Source: Lentisphaerota bacterium (GTDB taxonomy: Bacteria; Verrucomicrobiota; Lentisphaeria; Victivallales; Victivallaceae). Taken from it: a DNA stretch of 51,852 nucleotides. Where the stretch lies: the NCBI GenBank assembly GCA_015061605.1, contig SUWH01000021.1:1-51852 (forward strand), given 5' to 3'. The position numbers were made by a program, and so were the translations under genes. Positions 7,644-16,910 of this stretch are shown piece by piece; within the stretch, counting starts at the first letter, position 1; every line of letters starts with the position of its first letter. The notes beneath the pieces are model-generated. The model did no database searches. It was given only the letters and a program-made list of their open reading frames with translations, and was not told the origin of the DNA.

Positions 7644-8518
7644 GATATTCTCCCTAATTCGTTGAATTTCTCACATATTTCTGCGGCAGTTTCGTTTGGA
7701 CGCCGAAGGACTTCGCACTGAATGACTTGCAGTTTAGGAGCGCGCTTGAGCAGCGGTATGACTCTGTTCCAGTTTATGGTTCCGTTGCCGGGGATGCGGT
7801 GAGCGTCTTCTGAACCGTCATTGTCATGCAAGTGACAGTTGACGATATCCGGGAGCATCCGTTCCAACGCCTGATCGTCCCATTCCGGGGTTTCCACTCC
7901 GACCGTGCGCCAGAACTGGTGGATCACTGAATCAGAAAGATAGCGTGCCGCATCCAGCTGATGAGCGTGTCCGGAGTCGTAACACAAGCCCAGATACGGT
8001 GAATCGAATTCCGATTTGAGTTTTACCACTTCGCGGGGGCAGGCGGCGCGGGACATGCTGTTTTCGATACAGATGATGATGCCGCATTTTTCGGCTTCAA
8101 CTAAAAGCTGTTCAATGGCATCGCGCATCAGGTCGAGATGTTTTTCCAATGGTATTTCCGGGAAAAAACGGTCGCTCCCGGGGTGGATGGTGATGGTTTT
8201 TACTCCAAGTGCGGCAGAAATCTGCATCGCCAGTGTGTGCCGGGTGAGCATCCGGGGACGGAACGCCGGATCGGGGCAGTTCAGGTCCAGTACTCCGCCG
8301 AATGGTGAATGAGCATCCATAAAATTCAAACCGTATTCATCCATATCTTTTTTCAATATATCTGCAAATTTGTGATCCATCATGATTTGTGATATAAATG
8401 TGTTGCTCAAAACCAGATGTTTCGCTCCGGCATTGGCAAATGCCGCCATCAAGTTGCGGCGTTTTTCATCGGTTTCCAAATTACCGGAAATGATATAAGT
8501 TACGGGAATATCGAACAT
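7640..8518 (-). CDS. Sugar phosphate isomerase/epimerase (AP endonuclease 2 TIM barrel)
   Basis: 292 residues from ATG 8518, six bases after GAGG; the ATG at 8530 forms part of that ribosome site and is rejected. This is the TIM-barrel family that includes xylose isomerase-like epimerases and endonuclease IV. Metal-ligand motifs are visible in order: TIHPGSDRFF, IICIENSMSR, LGLCYDSGHAHQLD, NCHLHDNDGSEDAHRIPG and QCEVLRR, giving the Glu/Asp/His/Glu set. The substrate cannot be told from sequence; inosose or keto-sugar epimerisation are common in the family. It is the first gene of a four-gene minus-strand cluster (8518 to 4536) and is divergent from the membrane protein gene at 8658. Confidence 0.8.
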   Translation of the reverse strand: MFDIPVTYIISGNLETDEKRRNLMAAFANAGAKHLVLSNTFISQIMMDHKFADILKKDMDEYGLNFMDAHSPFGGVLDLNCPDPAFRPRMLTRHTLAMQISAALGVKTITIHPGSDRFFPEIPLEKHLDLMRDAIEQLLVEAEKCGIIICIENSMSRAACPREVVKLKSEFDSPYLGLCYDSGHAHQLDAARYLSDSVIHQFWRTVGVETPEWDDQALERMLPDIVNCHLHDNDGSEDAHRIPGNGTINWNRVIPLLKRAPKLQVIQCEVLRRPNETAAEICEKFNELGRIS

Positions 8519-8657
8519 AAAAAACCTCATTACTTTAATTGCTTTTATCTTAAAATAGTGCGTAAATTCTTTTTTGCAAGCGGAAAACTTGCATTTTCTA
8601 TATTCAGGTGATAGTTTATACCAATGTTATGATCATTTTTTTCTGACGGTATTATTT

Positions 8658-9698
8658 ATGCGTAAAACTTTAAAGCGGCTGATGCGGGGCTTTCTTGGAA
8701 TACTGTTCATCTTTGCGGCACTGTACCTCCAGTCTTTCCATCCGGAAAATAAACCGGATTTTGCCGCATTGCCGGATCACGATTATATTTCAGAGATCCG
8801 GCAGCTGTTAAGTGAACGGAGATATGGTGAAGCCAAAACTCTTTGCGAAGATGTCAGGAATGCCGCTCTGCCATGTGCCGCCGAAGCCGCTGAATTGAGT
8901 CTGGCGGCAGAACGTGAATCAAAAAAGACATGGAACCGGATATATAAAGCCGGACGCGCCTTTATAACCGGTGAGCCGGATGATTCCATCGAAGAAGTCG
9001 GCGGCAGTATCATTTCTGATATGGTCATATATGGAGATATCCGCGACCTTGTCAAACAGGGGTGGTTCAAAATAAGCGGAAAAGAGACTGATCCGCTGAT
9101 ATCTTCTCTCGCTGCGATCGGGCTTGCCACGGAACTGGTCGATGCCGCCGACTGGATACCCGCCGCTTTGAAGGCGATGAGAAAAGCCGGTGCAATCACA
9201 GAAAAAATGGCAGATTCACTTCAAATGATGTGTAAGAAAATAATAAAAAAACGCAAATTGGATAAAAGTGCCAAAATATTTTTTGCCGATGCCGGAAAAA
9301 TGCTGGATTCCTCCGGATTCATCCGGAGTAAAAATATGTTCAGTTATGTCAACAATGCCGATGAACTGGCGTTGTTGGCAAAACATTCAAAAGAAAATCC
9401 GGCTTTAACTCATCTCGTGGTGAAACGCACCGGCAGGGAAAGTATAGAGGCATTGAAAAAATATCCTCCGGAATATCTGCGTGCCATCGCCCGCAAGGGA
9501 CGTATTGCCATAAGAACAATAAAAATATTTCACAAAAACAGAAATTTGCTTGATTGTATCCCGGAGAAATATATCCGGCTCGCCGCTGCCGGTTTTTCTC
9601 TTGCCGGGATTTTACTGCTCGTTTCCGCTATTTTGCCATTTATAATGTTCTTCCGGAGAGATCACGGAGAGGTCAATTCCTCAAGTTCAGTTAAATAG
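8658..9698 (+). CDS. Membrane protein of unknown function, one helix at each end
   Basis: 346 residues from ATG 8658; codons upstream in frame lie in the divergent promoter region. A hydrophobic segment at about residues 11-27 ([16 protein letters not shown]) and another near the C-terminus (about 310-335, [20 protein letters not shown]) flank a charged helical middle with an Ala/Glu-rich stretch. The expected topology is a periplasmic domain between two anchors. One internal segment ([19 protein letters not shown]...) is mildly hydrophobic. No domain is recognised. The last 37 bases overlap a convergent small cysteine-rich gene. The ribosome site is weak. Confidence 0.65.
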   Translation: MRKTLKRLMRGFLGILFIFAALYLQSFHPENKPDFAALPDHDYISEIRQLLSERRYGEAKTLCEDVRNAALPCAAEAAELSLAAERESKKTWNRIYKAGRAFITGEPDDSIEEVGGSIISDMVIYGDIRDLVKQGWFKISGKETDPLISSLAAIGLATELVDAADWIPAALKAMRKAGAITEKMADSLQMMCKKIIKKRKLDKSAKIFFADAGKMLDSSGFIRSKNMFSYVNNADELALLAKHSKENPALTHLVVKRTGRESIEALKKYPPEYLRAIARKGRIAIRTIKIFHKNRNLLDCIPEKYIRLAAAGFSLAGILLLVSAILPFIMFFRRDHGEVNSSSSVK

Positions 9699-9925
9699 CG
9701 CAAAGCTTCTTCACGGCAGTTTCCGCACATCTCCGGAGACGGTTGCAATGAACTGCAGACTTTGGGACGCGCCGGATCATGGAATATTTTGCACCGGAAA
9801 TTTTCATCCAGATTTATACATGGGACACCCGCCGGTTTGCCATCGGGCATTCCGGGGACAGGTGAACTTATCGAGGGAGCAATACAACATGCTCCGCATT
9901 TTTCGCGGCAGGTAAATTTTTTCAT
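9662..9925 (-). CDS. YkgJ-type cysteine cluster protein
   Basis: 87 residues. The N-terminus has the family pattern [15 protein letters not shown], followed by [16 protein letters not shown] and [18 protein letters not shown]. This fits the zinc- or iron-chelating YkgJ/UPF0153 family (CxxCxxCC...C...C). The biochemical role of these proteins is not established; they are thought to bind metal. The gene overlaps the 3' end of the convergent membrane-protein gene by 37 bases and reads away from the intergenic block at 9926-10412. Confidence 0.85.
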   Translation of the reverse strand: MKKFTCREKCGACCIAPSISSPVPGMPDGKPAGVPCINLDENFRCKIFHDPARPKVCSSLQPSPEMCGNCREEALRYLTELEELTSP

Positions 9926-9962
9926 GGCGGTACTATAACTCCGGAATGGGAAAAATCAAGTT

Positions 9963-9990
9963 TCAGCATGCTGTTTTATGCTGATTTTTT
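9963..9990 (+). terminator. Probable intrinsic terminator
   Basis: TCAGCAT (9963-9969), an 8-base loop, ATGCTGA (9978-9984), then six T. In plus orientation it would end transcripts reading through from the membrane-protein gene and antisense across the small cysteine gene. Confidence 0.5.
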
Positions 9991-10158
9991 CACAGATATC
10001 CCATAATTTTTCAAAAAGCGGGTATTCCCTCTGCATTCAAGCGAGAGAATTTTGATTTTTGAAAAAGTGATTTTGGCAGATTTTGTTTTGCACGGGCAAA
10101 ACGTGCGTGCCGTCAGTCCGCACCACCATTTTACGCCGTGTTTAAAAAACGAATGATC

Positions 10159-10322
10159 CAATCGGCGGATGGATCGTGCGGCAATGTCGTGTTTTGCAAG
10201 CAAGAAGAGCGGGGAGCATACTCACGTATGTGACTCGCGAGGCGAGCGTAGCAAGGCGCGAGATTGGCCGCGAGACGCCGCCGTCCGTTGTTTTTTGTGA
10301 GATGTCTGTGCTGATTTTTTGA
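10159..10322 (+). repeat. Mosaic intergenic repeat, copy C
   Basis: It starts with the same 26 bases as copy A (467-492). It ends (10278-10310) with a 33-base module that is identical, bar one base, to 25945-25977 in copy D. The middle contains CTCGCGAGGCGAGCG and similar self-complementary GC-rich stretches. The whole 9926-10412 interval (487 bases) has no gene; apart from this repeat, a terminator and the rhaA promoter I see nothing else in it. Confidence 0.7.
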
Positions 10323-10344
10323 TAAAATGTCCAGTTCGCACTGA

Positions 10345-10373
10345 TTGACAAAACGGCTTTACCGTGCTATATT
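10345..10373 (+). promoter_or_regulatory. Promoter for rhaA
   Basis: Consensus TTGACA (10345-10350), a 17-base spacer, and TATATT (10368-10373). It lies 40 bases upstream of the ATG at 10413, with AAAGG (10401-10405) as ribosome site. This is the best promoter match in the window. Confidence 0.7.
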
Positions 10374-10412
10374 GTTATCGTGGAACTGTGTTGTAAATAG
10401 AAAGGTTTTTTT

Positions 10413-11657
10413 ATGAGTAAATGTTTTGATATTGCAAAAGCGTTTTATGCTGATCTCGGGGTCGATGTCGAAGCGGCATTCAAGCGCTTGGATAATATTC
10501 CGGTAAGTCTGCATTGCTGGCAGGGCGATGATGTCAACGGATTTGAAAATTCCAGTGCGCTGGACGGCGGTATCGCCGTTACCGGCAACTATCCCGGACG
10601 CGCCCGCACTATTGAAGAACTCCGTGCCGATATCAGCAAAGTGCTTTCACTTCTGCCCGGTAAGAAACGGCTCAATATCCATGCGATCTACGCCGATACC
10701 AACGGCAGGAAGGTCGAACGCAACGAACTTGATGCTTCACACTTTTCCAGCTGGATCGACTTCGCCAAAGCGGAAAATCTCGGACTGGACTTCAATCCGA
10801 CCTGTTTCTCCCACCCGTTGGCGACCAACGGAACTCTTTCCAGTGCCGATGCCAAAGTCAGACAATACTGGATCGAACACTGCATCCAGTGCCGCAAGAT
10901 CGGTGCCGAAATGGGCAGACAGCTCGACAACCCCTGCGTGACCAATATCTGGATCCCGGATGGTTTCAAAGATACCCCATACGACCGCCTCGCTCCCCGC
11001 AAACGTCTGGAAGAGGCTCTTGATGCGGTCTTTGCGGTCAAGGTCGATGAAAAATACAACCGCGATGCCGTGGAATGCAAACTTTTCGGCATCGGCGCTG
11101 AAAGCTGTACCGTAGGTTCCCACGAATTTTACATGGGATATGCCATTTCCCGGAAAAAACTCTGCTGTCTGGATGCCGGACACTTCCACCCGACCGAAGT
11201 TATTTCAGATAAGATTTCCAGCTGTCTTCTGTTTCTGGATGAGATATTGCTCCATGTCAGCCGTGGTGTCCGCTGGGACAGTGACCATGTGGTCTGCTGG
11301 GATCAGGAACTGCAGGCGATCGCTTCAGAGATCATCCGCCACAACTTCGATCAGCGCGTCCATATCGGACTGGACTACTTCGATGCTTCGATCAACCGCA
11401 TCGCCGCCTGGGCGATCGGTGCGCGTAATATGTACAAAGCTCTGCTTTTCGCGCTTCTTGAACCTGCCGCCATGCTCAAAGATGCCGAAGACAGCGGCGA
11501 TTATGCCCGCCGCCTCGGTTTGATGGAAGAGCTTAAGAGCATGCCTTTTGCCGCGATTTGGAATGAATACTGTGAACGGGCCAATGTTCCCGGCGGTATG
11601 GATTTTCTCCAAGCGGTCAAAGATTATGAAATTGCTGTAACTTCCAAACGAAAGTAA
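10413..11657 (+). CDS. rhaA: L-rhamnose isomerase
   Basis: 414 residues, the normal length for RhaA. It interconverts L-rhamnose and L-rhamnulose in the cytoplasm. Recognisable family stretches include [14 protein letters not shown] near residue 32, [64 protein letters not shown] and WDSDHVV, which carry the metal-binding Glu/Asp/His residues and the substrate His. No rhamnulokinase or aldolase gene is nearby; the next genes are an SGNH hydrolase and folE. Codon choice is strongly biased (CGC, GAC, ATC-rich, with no TCCGGA), suggesting high expression. Confidence 0.93.
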   Translation: MSKCFDIAKAFYADLGVDVEAAFKRLDNIPVSLHCWQGDDVNGFENSSALDGGIAVTGNYPGRARTIEELRADISKVLSLLPGKKRLNIHAIYADTNGRKVERNELDASHFSSWIDFAKAENLGLDFNPTCFSHPLATNGTLSSADAKVRQYWIEHCIQCRKIGAEMGRQLDNPCVTNIWIPDGFKDTPYDRLAPRKRLEEALDAVFAVKVDEKYNRDAVECKLFGIGAESCTVGSHEFYMGYAISRKKLCCLDAGHFHPTEVISDKISSCLLFLDEILLHVSRGVRWDSDHVVCWDQELQAIASEIIRHNFDQRVHIGLDYFDASINRIAAWAIGARNMYKALLFALLEPAAMLKDAEDSGDYARRLGLMEELKSMPFAAIWNEYCERANVPGGMDFLQAVKDYEIAVTSKRK

Positions 11658-11664
11658 AAATAGT

Positions 11665-12294
11665 ATGATCAAAAAAATTCTTTTTCAGGGGGATTCCATT
11701 ACTGATGCCAGGAGAGACCGGGAGGGCATAAACGGTTACGGCCCGGATATGGGTTGCGGTTATGCTGCATTGATCGCCGGTAAACTGCTTGCCGCCAATC
11801 TTGACCGGGAATTTTCCTGTTTCAACCGCGGTATCTCCGGAAACCGGGTAGTAGATCTCTATGCCAGATGGAAAGTCGATGCGCTGAATCTCAAGCCGGA
11901 TCTCCTCTCTGTTTTGATCGGAGTCAATGACACCTGGCATGAGTTTGCCTTTGAAAACGGAGTGGAACTCGACCGGTATGAAAGGATTTACCGGATGCTT
12001 CTGGAGTGGACACGCGCCGAACTTCCGGAAGTGAAGCTGGTGCTGTGCGAACCATTTTGCCTCAAATCAGAGCTCGTTACAGATGAATGGATGGCAGAGG
12101 TCGCTGCCCGCGGGGTGATCGTGAAAAAACTTGCTGCTGAATTTGATGCCGTTTTCGTCCCTTTGCAAAACGTGCTGGAAAAAGCGGCTGCCAAAGCAAA
12201 TGACAATCTTAAAATTTTGCGCGACGGTGTCCATCCGACACTTGCCGGAGCGCAGATAATCGCCGATCAATGGCTTAAATATGTGGAATTGTAA
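11665..12294 (+). CDS. SGNH/GDSL-family hydrolase
   Basis: 209 residues with all four blocks of the SGNH family: block I FQGDSITDARRD (catalytic Ser), block II GISGNRV (oxyanion Gly), block III LIGVNDTWHE (oxyanion Asn) and block V DGVHPTLAG (catalytic Asp and His). There is no signal peptide, so it is probably a cytoplasmic esterase or deacetylase, for example acting on acetylated sugars. It starts 7 bases after rhaA without a clear ribosome site, and folE begins 3 bases after it, so it is probably co-transcribed with both. Confidence 0.85.
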   Translation: MIKKILFQGDSITDARRDREGINGYGPDMGCGYAALIAGKLLAANLDREFSCFNRGISGNRVVDLYARWKVDALNLKPDLLSVLIGVNDTWHEFAFENGVELDRYERIYRMLLEWTRAELPEVKLVLCEPFCLKSELVTDEWMAEVAARGVIVKKLAAEFDAVFVPLQNVLEKAAAKANDNLKILRDGVHPTLAGAQIIADQWLKYVEL

Positions 12295-12297
12295 ATT

Positions 12298-12843
12298 ATG
12301 GACTTTCAGAAAAACATCCGCGACATCATCGTCAAACTTGGCGAGGATCCGGAACGGGAAGGACTGGTGAAAACTCCCGAACGGGTGGAGCGCAGTCTGC
12401 GTTTTCTCACCCGGGGTTACCATCAGAAACTGGAAGAGGTGGTCAACGGCGCACTCTTTGAAGCCGAATCCGATGATATGGTCATTGTCCGCAATATTGA
12501 ATTTTTCAGTATGTGCGAGCACCATATGCTCCCCTTTTTCGGTAAATGCCATGTCGGCTATATTCCCAATAAAAAAATCATCGGGGTAAGCAAAATCGCC
12601 CGTATTGTGGATATGTTTGCCCGGCGGCTTCAGGTGCAGGAGCGGTTGACCAAAGAGATTTCCCATGCGCTGATGGAGATCCTCGATGCCGAAGGCGTCG
12701 GCGTGGTGATGGATGCCCAGCACCTTTGTATGCAGATGCGCGGCGTGGAAAAGCAGAATTCAGTCATGACCACCAGTTCCATGCTCGGAAGTTTCCGCCG
12801 TGAACTTGCCACCAGAAATGAATTTACCCGGTTGATACGATGA
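12298..12843 (+). CDS. folE: GTP cyclohydrolase I
   Basis: 181 residues, typical of FolE. It converts GTP to dihydroneopterin triphosphate, the first step to folate and related pterins. The zinc and active-site residues are visible: C73 and H76 in [15 protein letters not shown], and H142/C144 in [10 protein letters not shown], with the flanking [23 protein letters not shown] signature in between. Its stop overlaps the start of dtd in an ATGA junction. Confidence 0.95.
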   Translation: MDFQKNIRDIIVKLGEDPEREGLVKTPERVERSLRFLTRGYHQKLEEVVNGALFEAESDDMVIVRNIEFFSMCEHHMLPFFGKCHVGYIPNKKIIGVSKIARIVDMFARRLQVQERLTKEISHALMEILDAEGVGVVMDAQHLCMQMRGVEKQNSVMTTSSMLGSFRRELATRNEFTRLIR

Positions 12844-13310
12844 AAGCTCTTATCCAGCGGGTCAAATATGCCAAAGTTACGGTCGGAGGACAGGTGACCG
12901 GTTCCATTGGGCAGGGATTGCTCATATTGCTCGGCGTGATGCCGGAGGATGATGAAAAATTCGCCGATTATCTTGCTGACCGTTGTGCCGGATTGCGCAT
13001 TTTTGAAGATGAACAGGGCAAAATGAACCGTTCGCTTCTGGATATCGGCGGAGCAGCTCTGGTCGTTTCCCAGTTCACTTTGTGTGCCGATGTTTCCGCC
13101 GGACGCCGTCCCTCTTTTTCCGGGGCGGCACATCCGGAAAAAGCCGATGCTCTTTATGAATACTTTAAAAATGCATTGGAAAAACTGGGCGTACATACCG
13201 CTTCCGGAGTCTTCGCGGCTGATATGCTGGTCGAACTCGGCAATGATGGTCCGGTGACCATGATGCTCGAAACTACTTTGAATTCCGCCGGAAAACCGGC
13301 TCTTAAATAG
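12840..13310 (+). CDS. dtd: D-aminoacyl-tRNA deacylase
   Basis: 156 residues, slightly longer than the usual ~145. It hydrolyses D-amino acids (and glycine mischarged on tRNA-Ala) from tRNA. Both hallmark motifs are present: [17 protein letters not shown] (77-93) and [10 protein letters not shown] (135-144), the second carrying the Gly-cisPro pair (G137-P138). It overlaps folE by 4 bases, so the two are translationally coupled. Confidence 0.93.
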   Translation: MKALIQRVKYAKVTVGGQVTGSIGQGLLILLGVMPEDDEKFADYLADRCAGLRIFEDEQGKMNRSLLDIGGAALVVSQFTLCADVSAGRRPSFSGAAHPEKADALYEYFKNALEKLGVHTASGVFAADMLVELGNDGPVTMMLETTLNSAGKPALK

Positions 13311-13331
13311 AACTTTTTCCGGTGGTGGATC

Positions 13332-15605
13332 ATGGAAGACAAGATGGTAGTTGTGGAAGATAAAACAGTCGTAATGGATGACAGAACTGTTGTTTTTGAC
13401 CGTGATGATGTTACCGTCAGCATCGATGAAGAGAATATCAAAATCGATCGTACCGTAAGTGGTACAACTCTGCGCAATGTCCATGAAGAGATAAAGCATT
13501 TTATTTCCGGGGGCAGTAGAAATTTGTCCGCTGCCGGGGAAATTTCTCCGGCAGAACCGTCTCTTGTTCCCGTGACCGAACTTTATTCTCTGGGCAGTAA
13601 GCTGGGGGACGGCGGGCAGGGGGTCGTTTTCAGTGCCGGAGATTTCGGACTGCAGAGAGAGGTCGCCGTAAAACGGTTGCGCCAAGAGTTCAATTCTTCT
13701 GAAACTGCCCGCCGGGAATTTATTCAGGAAGCCAGACTTACCGCTTCTCTTGATCATCCGGCGATCATCCCTATATACAATTTGTGTACTGATGAAGAGG
13801 GCGGTTTGAGTCTGGCTATGAAAAAACTGAATGGCATTTCCCTTAAAAAATATCTCGCTCTGACCAATGAACGCTACCGTAACGGCGGAATTGAAAATTT
13901 TGATGAGGAAACCGCTCTTGCCAAGCGCATCAGCTTGTTCATCAAAGTGTGCGAAGCCATATCCTATGTCCATTCAAAAAAGGTGATCCATTGCGATTTG
14001 AAACCGGAAAATATCATGTTCGGTGAATACGGCGAAGTTTATGTCGTCGACTGGGGTATTGCCCGGAGGCTCGATCAACCTCATGAAGATAACGGCAAAA
14101 TCATGGGAACTCCGCGTTATACCTCCCCGGAGAATCTGAATCGAGAAAAGTGTGATGACCGTTCCGACATTTATTCTCTCGGCGTTATCCTCTTTGAGAT
14201 CGTGACTCTGGCTCCGGCTTTCTCCGGACAGAGTGCTTCCGAAGTTGTCGCCAAAGTAAAAGCGGGAATGTTCAATCCTCTGCATCACAGCTTCGGATGC
14301 CGTATTCCCCGCGATCTGGCTGCGGTCATCCGCAAGGCAGTCGCTCTTGATCCGGCGGATCGTTACCGTTCTGCGGAGGATTTTACCGCTGATCTCAAAG
14401 CCTACCGCCGCGGGGCTGAAGTATCGGCAAACCCGGATTCTCCGTTGCGTAAATTGCTGCGCTGGACCAGGCGCAACCGGCGTAAGGCCCTCATGTTTGC
14501 CGGAGTCGGGATCTTGCTTTTTATTGCCGCTGTAACGGTGATCGGGTTCGCCGTCAGTATGCGTACCGCCGCACATGAACACCTTAAAGACAATATGATC
14601 GACGGTGCGACCGCTTCTGCTGTGCAGAAAGCGGTTCAGATCGACCGTTCGCTTACTCATGTCGCAACTTTGCTGGGTGTACTCAATGCGGATCTGGCGA
14701 TGCTGCTCGATCTCAACCGTCCAGCCTCATCGCTCGGCAATCCGGCGATCATTTCCGGAGTGCGTACCGGACAGCAATTGATGCGTCCGGCGCATTTTGT
14801 GCCGGATGAACACAGCGAAACCCACTTTACCCCCGGAGTCAAACTTGCTCTGGATCGTGCCGCTTATGTCATGGCGGAAAAAATCGCTCCAAATGAGTTG
14901 GAACATATTCTTAAATGTCTGCGCCCCGCCGTCTCCCGGATGCGCCGGACCGTACTGAAAAGTCACCCCGAATATTGGAACTATACTCTTGAAAAACAAC
15001 TGGAAGCCTACCGGAATTTGCAGTTGCCGGTTTCTTTTTGTTACTTTACTCTGAAAAACGGTCTTCACGTTATGTTCCCCGGAAATAATGGAGTCAAAGA
15101 CGGTTTTGACGGCAGGACCCGCCCCTGGTACAAGGCCGCCGCAGGACGCGGTGCGGTTCCGGTCTGGGTCGTCCCGTACCGGACGGCATTCAGACAGACC
15201 TTTGATGTGGTCAGCTGCGCCATGGAGATCGTCGGCGCCAGGGAGAATGTTCACGGAACTGCGGCGGTGGATATTCCGGTGAAGGTTTTGGCAAATGTGT
15301 TGTGCCGTGAACCGGAAAAAGCCGCCTGTACGGTGGAGCGGTTGCTTGTCTCAAGTGACGGAGTGATCATTTTGCGCTGCGTGGGAGACGGGAAAAAGTT
15401 TGTCCCGGATATTACCGAAAAAGTGCGGATGTTCAATCTCAAGATTTTTTCCGATATGAAGTCCAAACGCTACGGCAGAACCATCCGGGATGAACGCGGC
15501 AGGGAATTTCTCTGGCTTTACTCCTTTATTCCGTCAGCGCAATGGCTCTATATCGAAAAGATCGATCTGGATAAGTTGATGCTTTTCAACCGCATTCAGA
15601 ATTGA
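13332..15605 (+). CDS. Membrane Ser/Thr protein kinase with extracytoplasmic Cache-like sensor
   Basis: 757 residues. Residues 1-45 hold an unusual acidic repeat (VVVEDKTVVMDDRTVVFDRDD). The kinase domain spans ~83-360: glycine loop LGDGGQGVVF (91-100), catalytic Lys in VAVKRL (K114), catalytic loop IHCDLKPEN (D222), DWG metal motif (240-242, in place of DFG) and activation segment MGTPRYTSPENL. A basic stretch (380-386) and one transmembrane helix (~388-409) follow. The outer part (~415-757) has a coiled N-terminal section and the pattern GRTRPWYKAA (595-604), typical of dCache/PAS-like sensor domains. The topology is that of PknB-type receptors: ligand sensed outside, kinase inside. The substrate is unknown. 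It follows dtd by 21 bases; its 3' end overlaps the convergent dus by 20 bases. Confidence 0.9.
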   Translation: MEDKMVVVEDKTVVMDDRTVVFDRDDVTVSIDEENIKIDRTVSGTTLRNVHEEIKHFISGGSRNLSAAGEISPAEPSLVPVTELYSLGSKLGDGGQGVVFSAGDFGLQREVAVKRLRQEFNSSETARREFIQEARLTASLDHPAIIPIYNLCTDEEGGLSLAMKKLNGISLKKYLALTNERYRNGGIENFDEETALAKRISLFIKVCEAISYVHSKKVIHCDLKPENIMFGEYGEVYVVDWGIARRLDQPHEDNGKIMGTPRYTSPENLNREKCDDRSDIYSLGVILFEIVTLAPAFSGQSASEVVAKVKAGMFNPLHHSFGCRIPRDLAAVIRKAVALDPADRYRSAEDFTADLKAYRRGAEVSANPDSPLRKLLRWTRRNRRKALMFAGVGILLFIAAVTVIGFAVSMRTAAHEHLKDNMIDGATASAVQKAVQIDRSLTHVATLLGVLNADLAMLLDLNRPASSLGNPAIISGVRTGQQLMRPAHFVPDEHSETHFTPGVKLALDRAAYVMAEKIAPNELEHILKCLRPAVSRMRRTVLKSHPEYWNYTLEKQLEAYRNLQLPVSFCYFTLKNGLHVMFPGNNGVKDGFDGRTRPWYKAAAGRGAVPVWVVPYRTAFRQTFDVVSCAMEIVGARENVHGTAAVDIPVKVLANVLCREPEKAACTVERLLVSSDGVIILRCVGDGKKFVPDITEKVRMFNLKIFSDMKSKRYGRTIRDERGREFLWLYSFIPSAQWLYIEKIDLDKLMLFNRIQN

Positions 15606-16461
15606 GCAGCGCTTTGAAACGCGGATGATCACTCCCCCACAGCATCCGCGCCAGCTCCAGTAAGCCTCCGTGGGAAACATGGTTGGCGATCGCAGTATCA
15701 AAAAATATCTGCCGTCCGGCTTCGGCCTCCGGTGTGGCGTGGTCAGTGAACCGGCGCAGCAACCATGGGTCACGCAGCCACGGACGGGCGATCATAACAC
15801 CGGCACTCCCGGAAGCTTTTACTGCATTTACCGCATCTTCCACGGAAGATATATCGCCATTGATGATCACCGGGATGCCATTTGATAATTCAACCGATCT
15901 CCTGAAACGCCTGATTCTCTCTTCATGCGGCAACGGGATGTACAGCTCTTTTACTGTCCGGTGATGGAAAAATATCTTATCCACTGCGCCGCTGTTGACG
16001 ATCGGCGGCAGGATATTTTCCATCTCTTCCGGGGTTTCCCAACCGCAGCGGAGTTTTACACTTAACGATGTTCCATCAGGCAGACCGGCTTTTACTTCAG
16101 CGCAGAATTTTTCCAATGCTGCCGGATTTTTCAGCGCACCGCCTCCGGCACCACCGGAAACGACCCGCGAACTCGGACAACCGAAATTCAAATTTATGGA
16201 TTCTGCTCCAAGTTTCATAAAAACGGTTCCAGCTTCGGCGAGCAAAACTGGATCGATGCCCATCAACTGTACACATACCGGAACATTTGATGCGGCAAAG
16301 CCGGAGTAAAAACTTTTCAATTTTCCGGTTCCGGGAAGATTCTGCGACAACCGGACAAACGGCGTCATCCAGCGGTGAACCAGCTGCAACTGATTCACCG
16401 CCGCAATAAATCCCCCTTTGCCGACACCTTCCATCGGCCCCGGCCATACTTCAAAATCCAT
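15586..16461 (-). CDS. dus: tRNA-dihydrouridine synthase family protein
   Basis: 291 residues from ATG 16461, six bases after AGGAG; an in-frame ATG at 16506 has no such site. It is an FMN enzyme that reduces uridine in tRNA D-loops. Motifs: WPGPMEGVG at the N-terminus, LNFGCPSSRVVSGGAGGGAL (catalytic Cys), LSVKLRCGW, FFHHRTVKELY (the family His/Arg pair), IINGDISS and GVMIARPWLRDPWL (FMN phosphate site). It is a little shorter than DusA/B/C (~310-330), the C-terminal helical domain being brief. Which subfamily it belongs to cannot be settled by eye. Confidence 0.88.
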   Translation of the reverse strand: MDFEVWPGPMEGVGKGGFIAAVNQLQLVHRWMTPFVRLSQNLPGTGKLKSFYSGFAASNVPVCVQLMGIDPVLLAEAGTVFMKLGAESINLNFGCPSSRVVSGGAGGGALKNPAALEKFCAEVKAGLPDGTSLSVKLRCGWETPEEMENILPPIVNSGAVDKIFFHHRTVKELYIPLPHEERIRRFRRSVELSNGIPVIINGDISSVEDAVNAVKASGSAGVMIARPWLRDPWLLRRFTDHATPEAEAGRQIFFDTAIANHVSHGGLLELARMLWGSDHPRFKALLNSECG

Positions 16462-16532
16462 CTGCCGCTCCTGTATAAAATTTGCTGTTTTATAAAATAA
16501 CTCCATTTATTTGAGTTTGCCAGTTTCTACGG

Positions 16533-16561
16533 TTGAAATATGTGGTAAAATGTGGTATATT
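16533..16561 (+). promoter_or_regulatory. Promoter for the CBM48/MATE gene pair
   Basis: TTGAAA (16533-16538), 17 bases, TATATT (16556-16561). It lies 47 bases upstream of the ATG at 16608, which has a strong GGAGGT ribosome site. Confidence 0.6.
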
Positions 16562-16607
16562 ATAACGATGTTTTTTTTATAACCGCAGTAAAATACCGGA
16601 GGTCGAT

Positions 16608-16901
16608 ATGATTCGTGTGGAGAAACTTCCGCAGTCAGATTTGTATAACGTGTTGTTTGTATTTCCGGCTCAAAAGGACGATCAGGTTTTTCTTACCGGT
16701 TCATTCAATGACTGGGATCCGGCACAGTTTGTCATGGAATACCGGAATGAATTGAATGGTTTCGGTTTTGAACTCCAACTCCCGGCCGGATGTTATGAAT
16801 ATAAATTTATTGTTGATGGGGAATGGGTCACCGATCTGGATAATACCAATTTTTCCGCTAATGACTTCGGTACTTTGAACAGCGTTTTGAATATAGGATA
16901 A
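16608..16901 (+). CDS. Stand-alone CBM48 (glycogen-binding/isoamylase N-terminal) domain protein
   Basis: 97 residues forming a single early-set beta-sandwich domain. The signature is VFLTGSFNDWDPAQFVM followed by LPAGCYEYKFIVDGEWVTD, as in AMPK beta subunits and branching enzymes, where the Trp and Lys bind alpha-glucans. No catalytic domain is attached. It may target or regulate glycogen enzymes encoded elsewhere. It has its own promoter and a perfect GGAGG ribosome site, and is followed after 9 bases by a MATE exporter, an unexplained pairing. Confidence 0.85.
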   Translation: MIRVEKLPQSDLYNVLFVFPAQKDDQVFLTGSFNDWDPAQFVMEYRNELNGFGFELQLPAGCYEYKFIVDGEWVTDLDNTNFSANDFGTLNSVLNIG

Positions 16902-16910
16902 AATCACTTT

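Noticed and set aside
9926-10412. Small open frames in the interval before rhaA
   Set aside because: They consist of repeat copy C and AT-rich sequence, with no ribosome site or conserved pattern.
12630-13973. 447-codon open frame antisense to folE, dtd and the kinase
   Set aside because: It spans three well-supported genes and their junctions and has no ribosome site; it is an artefact of composition.
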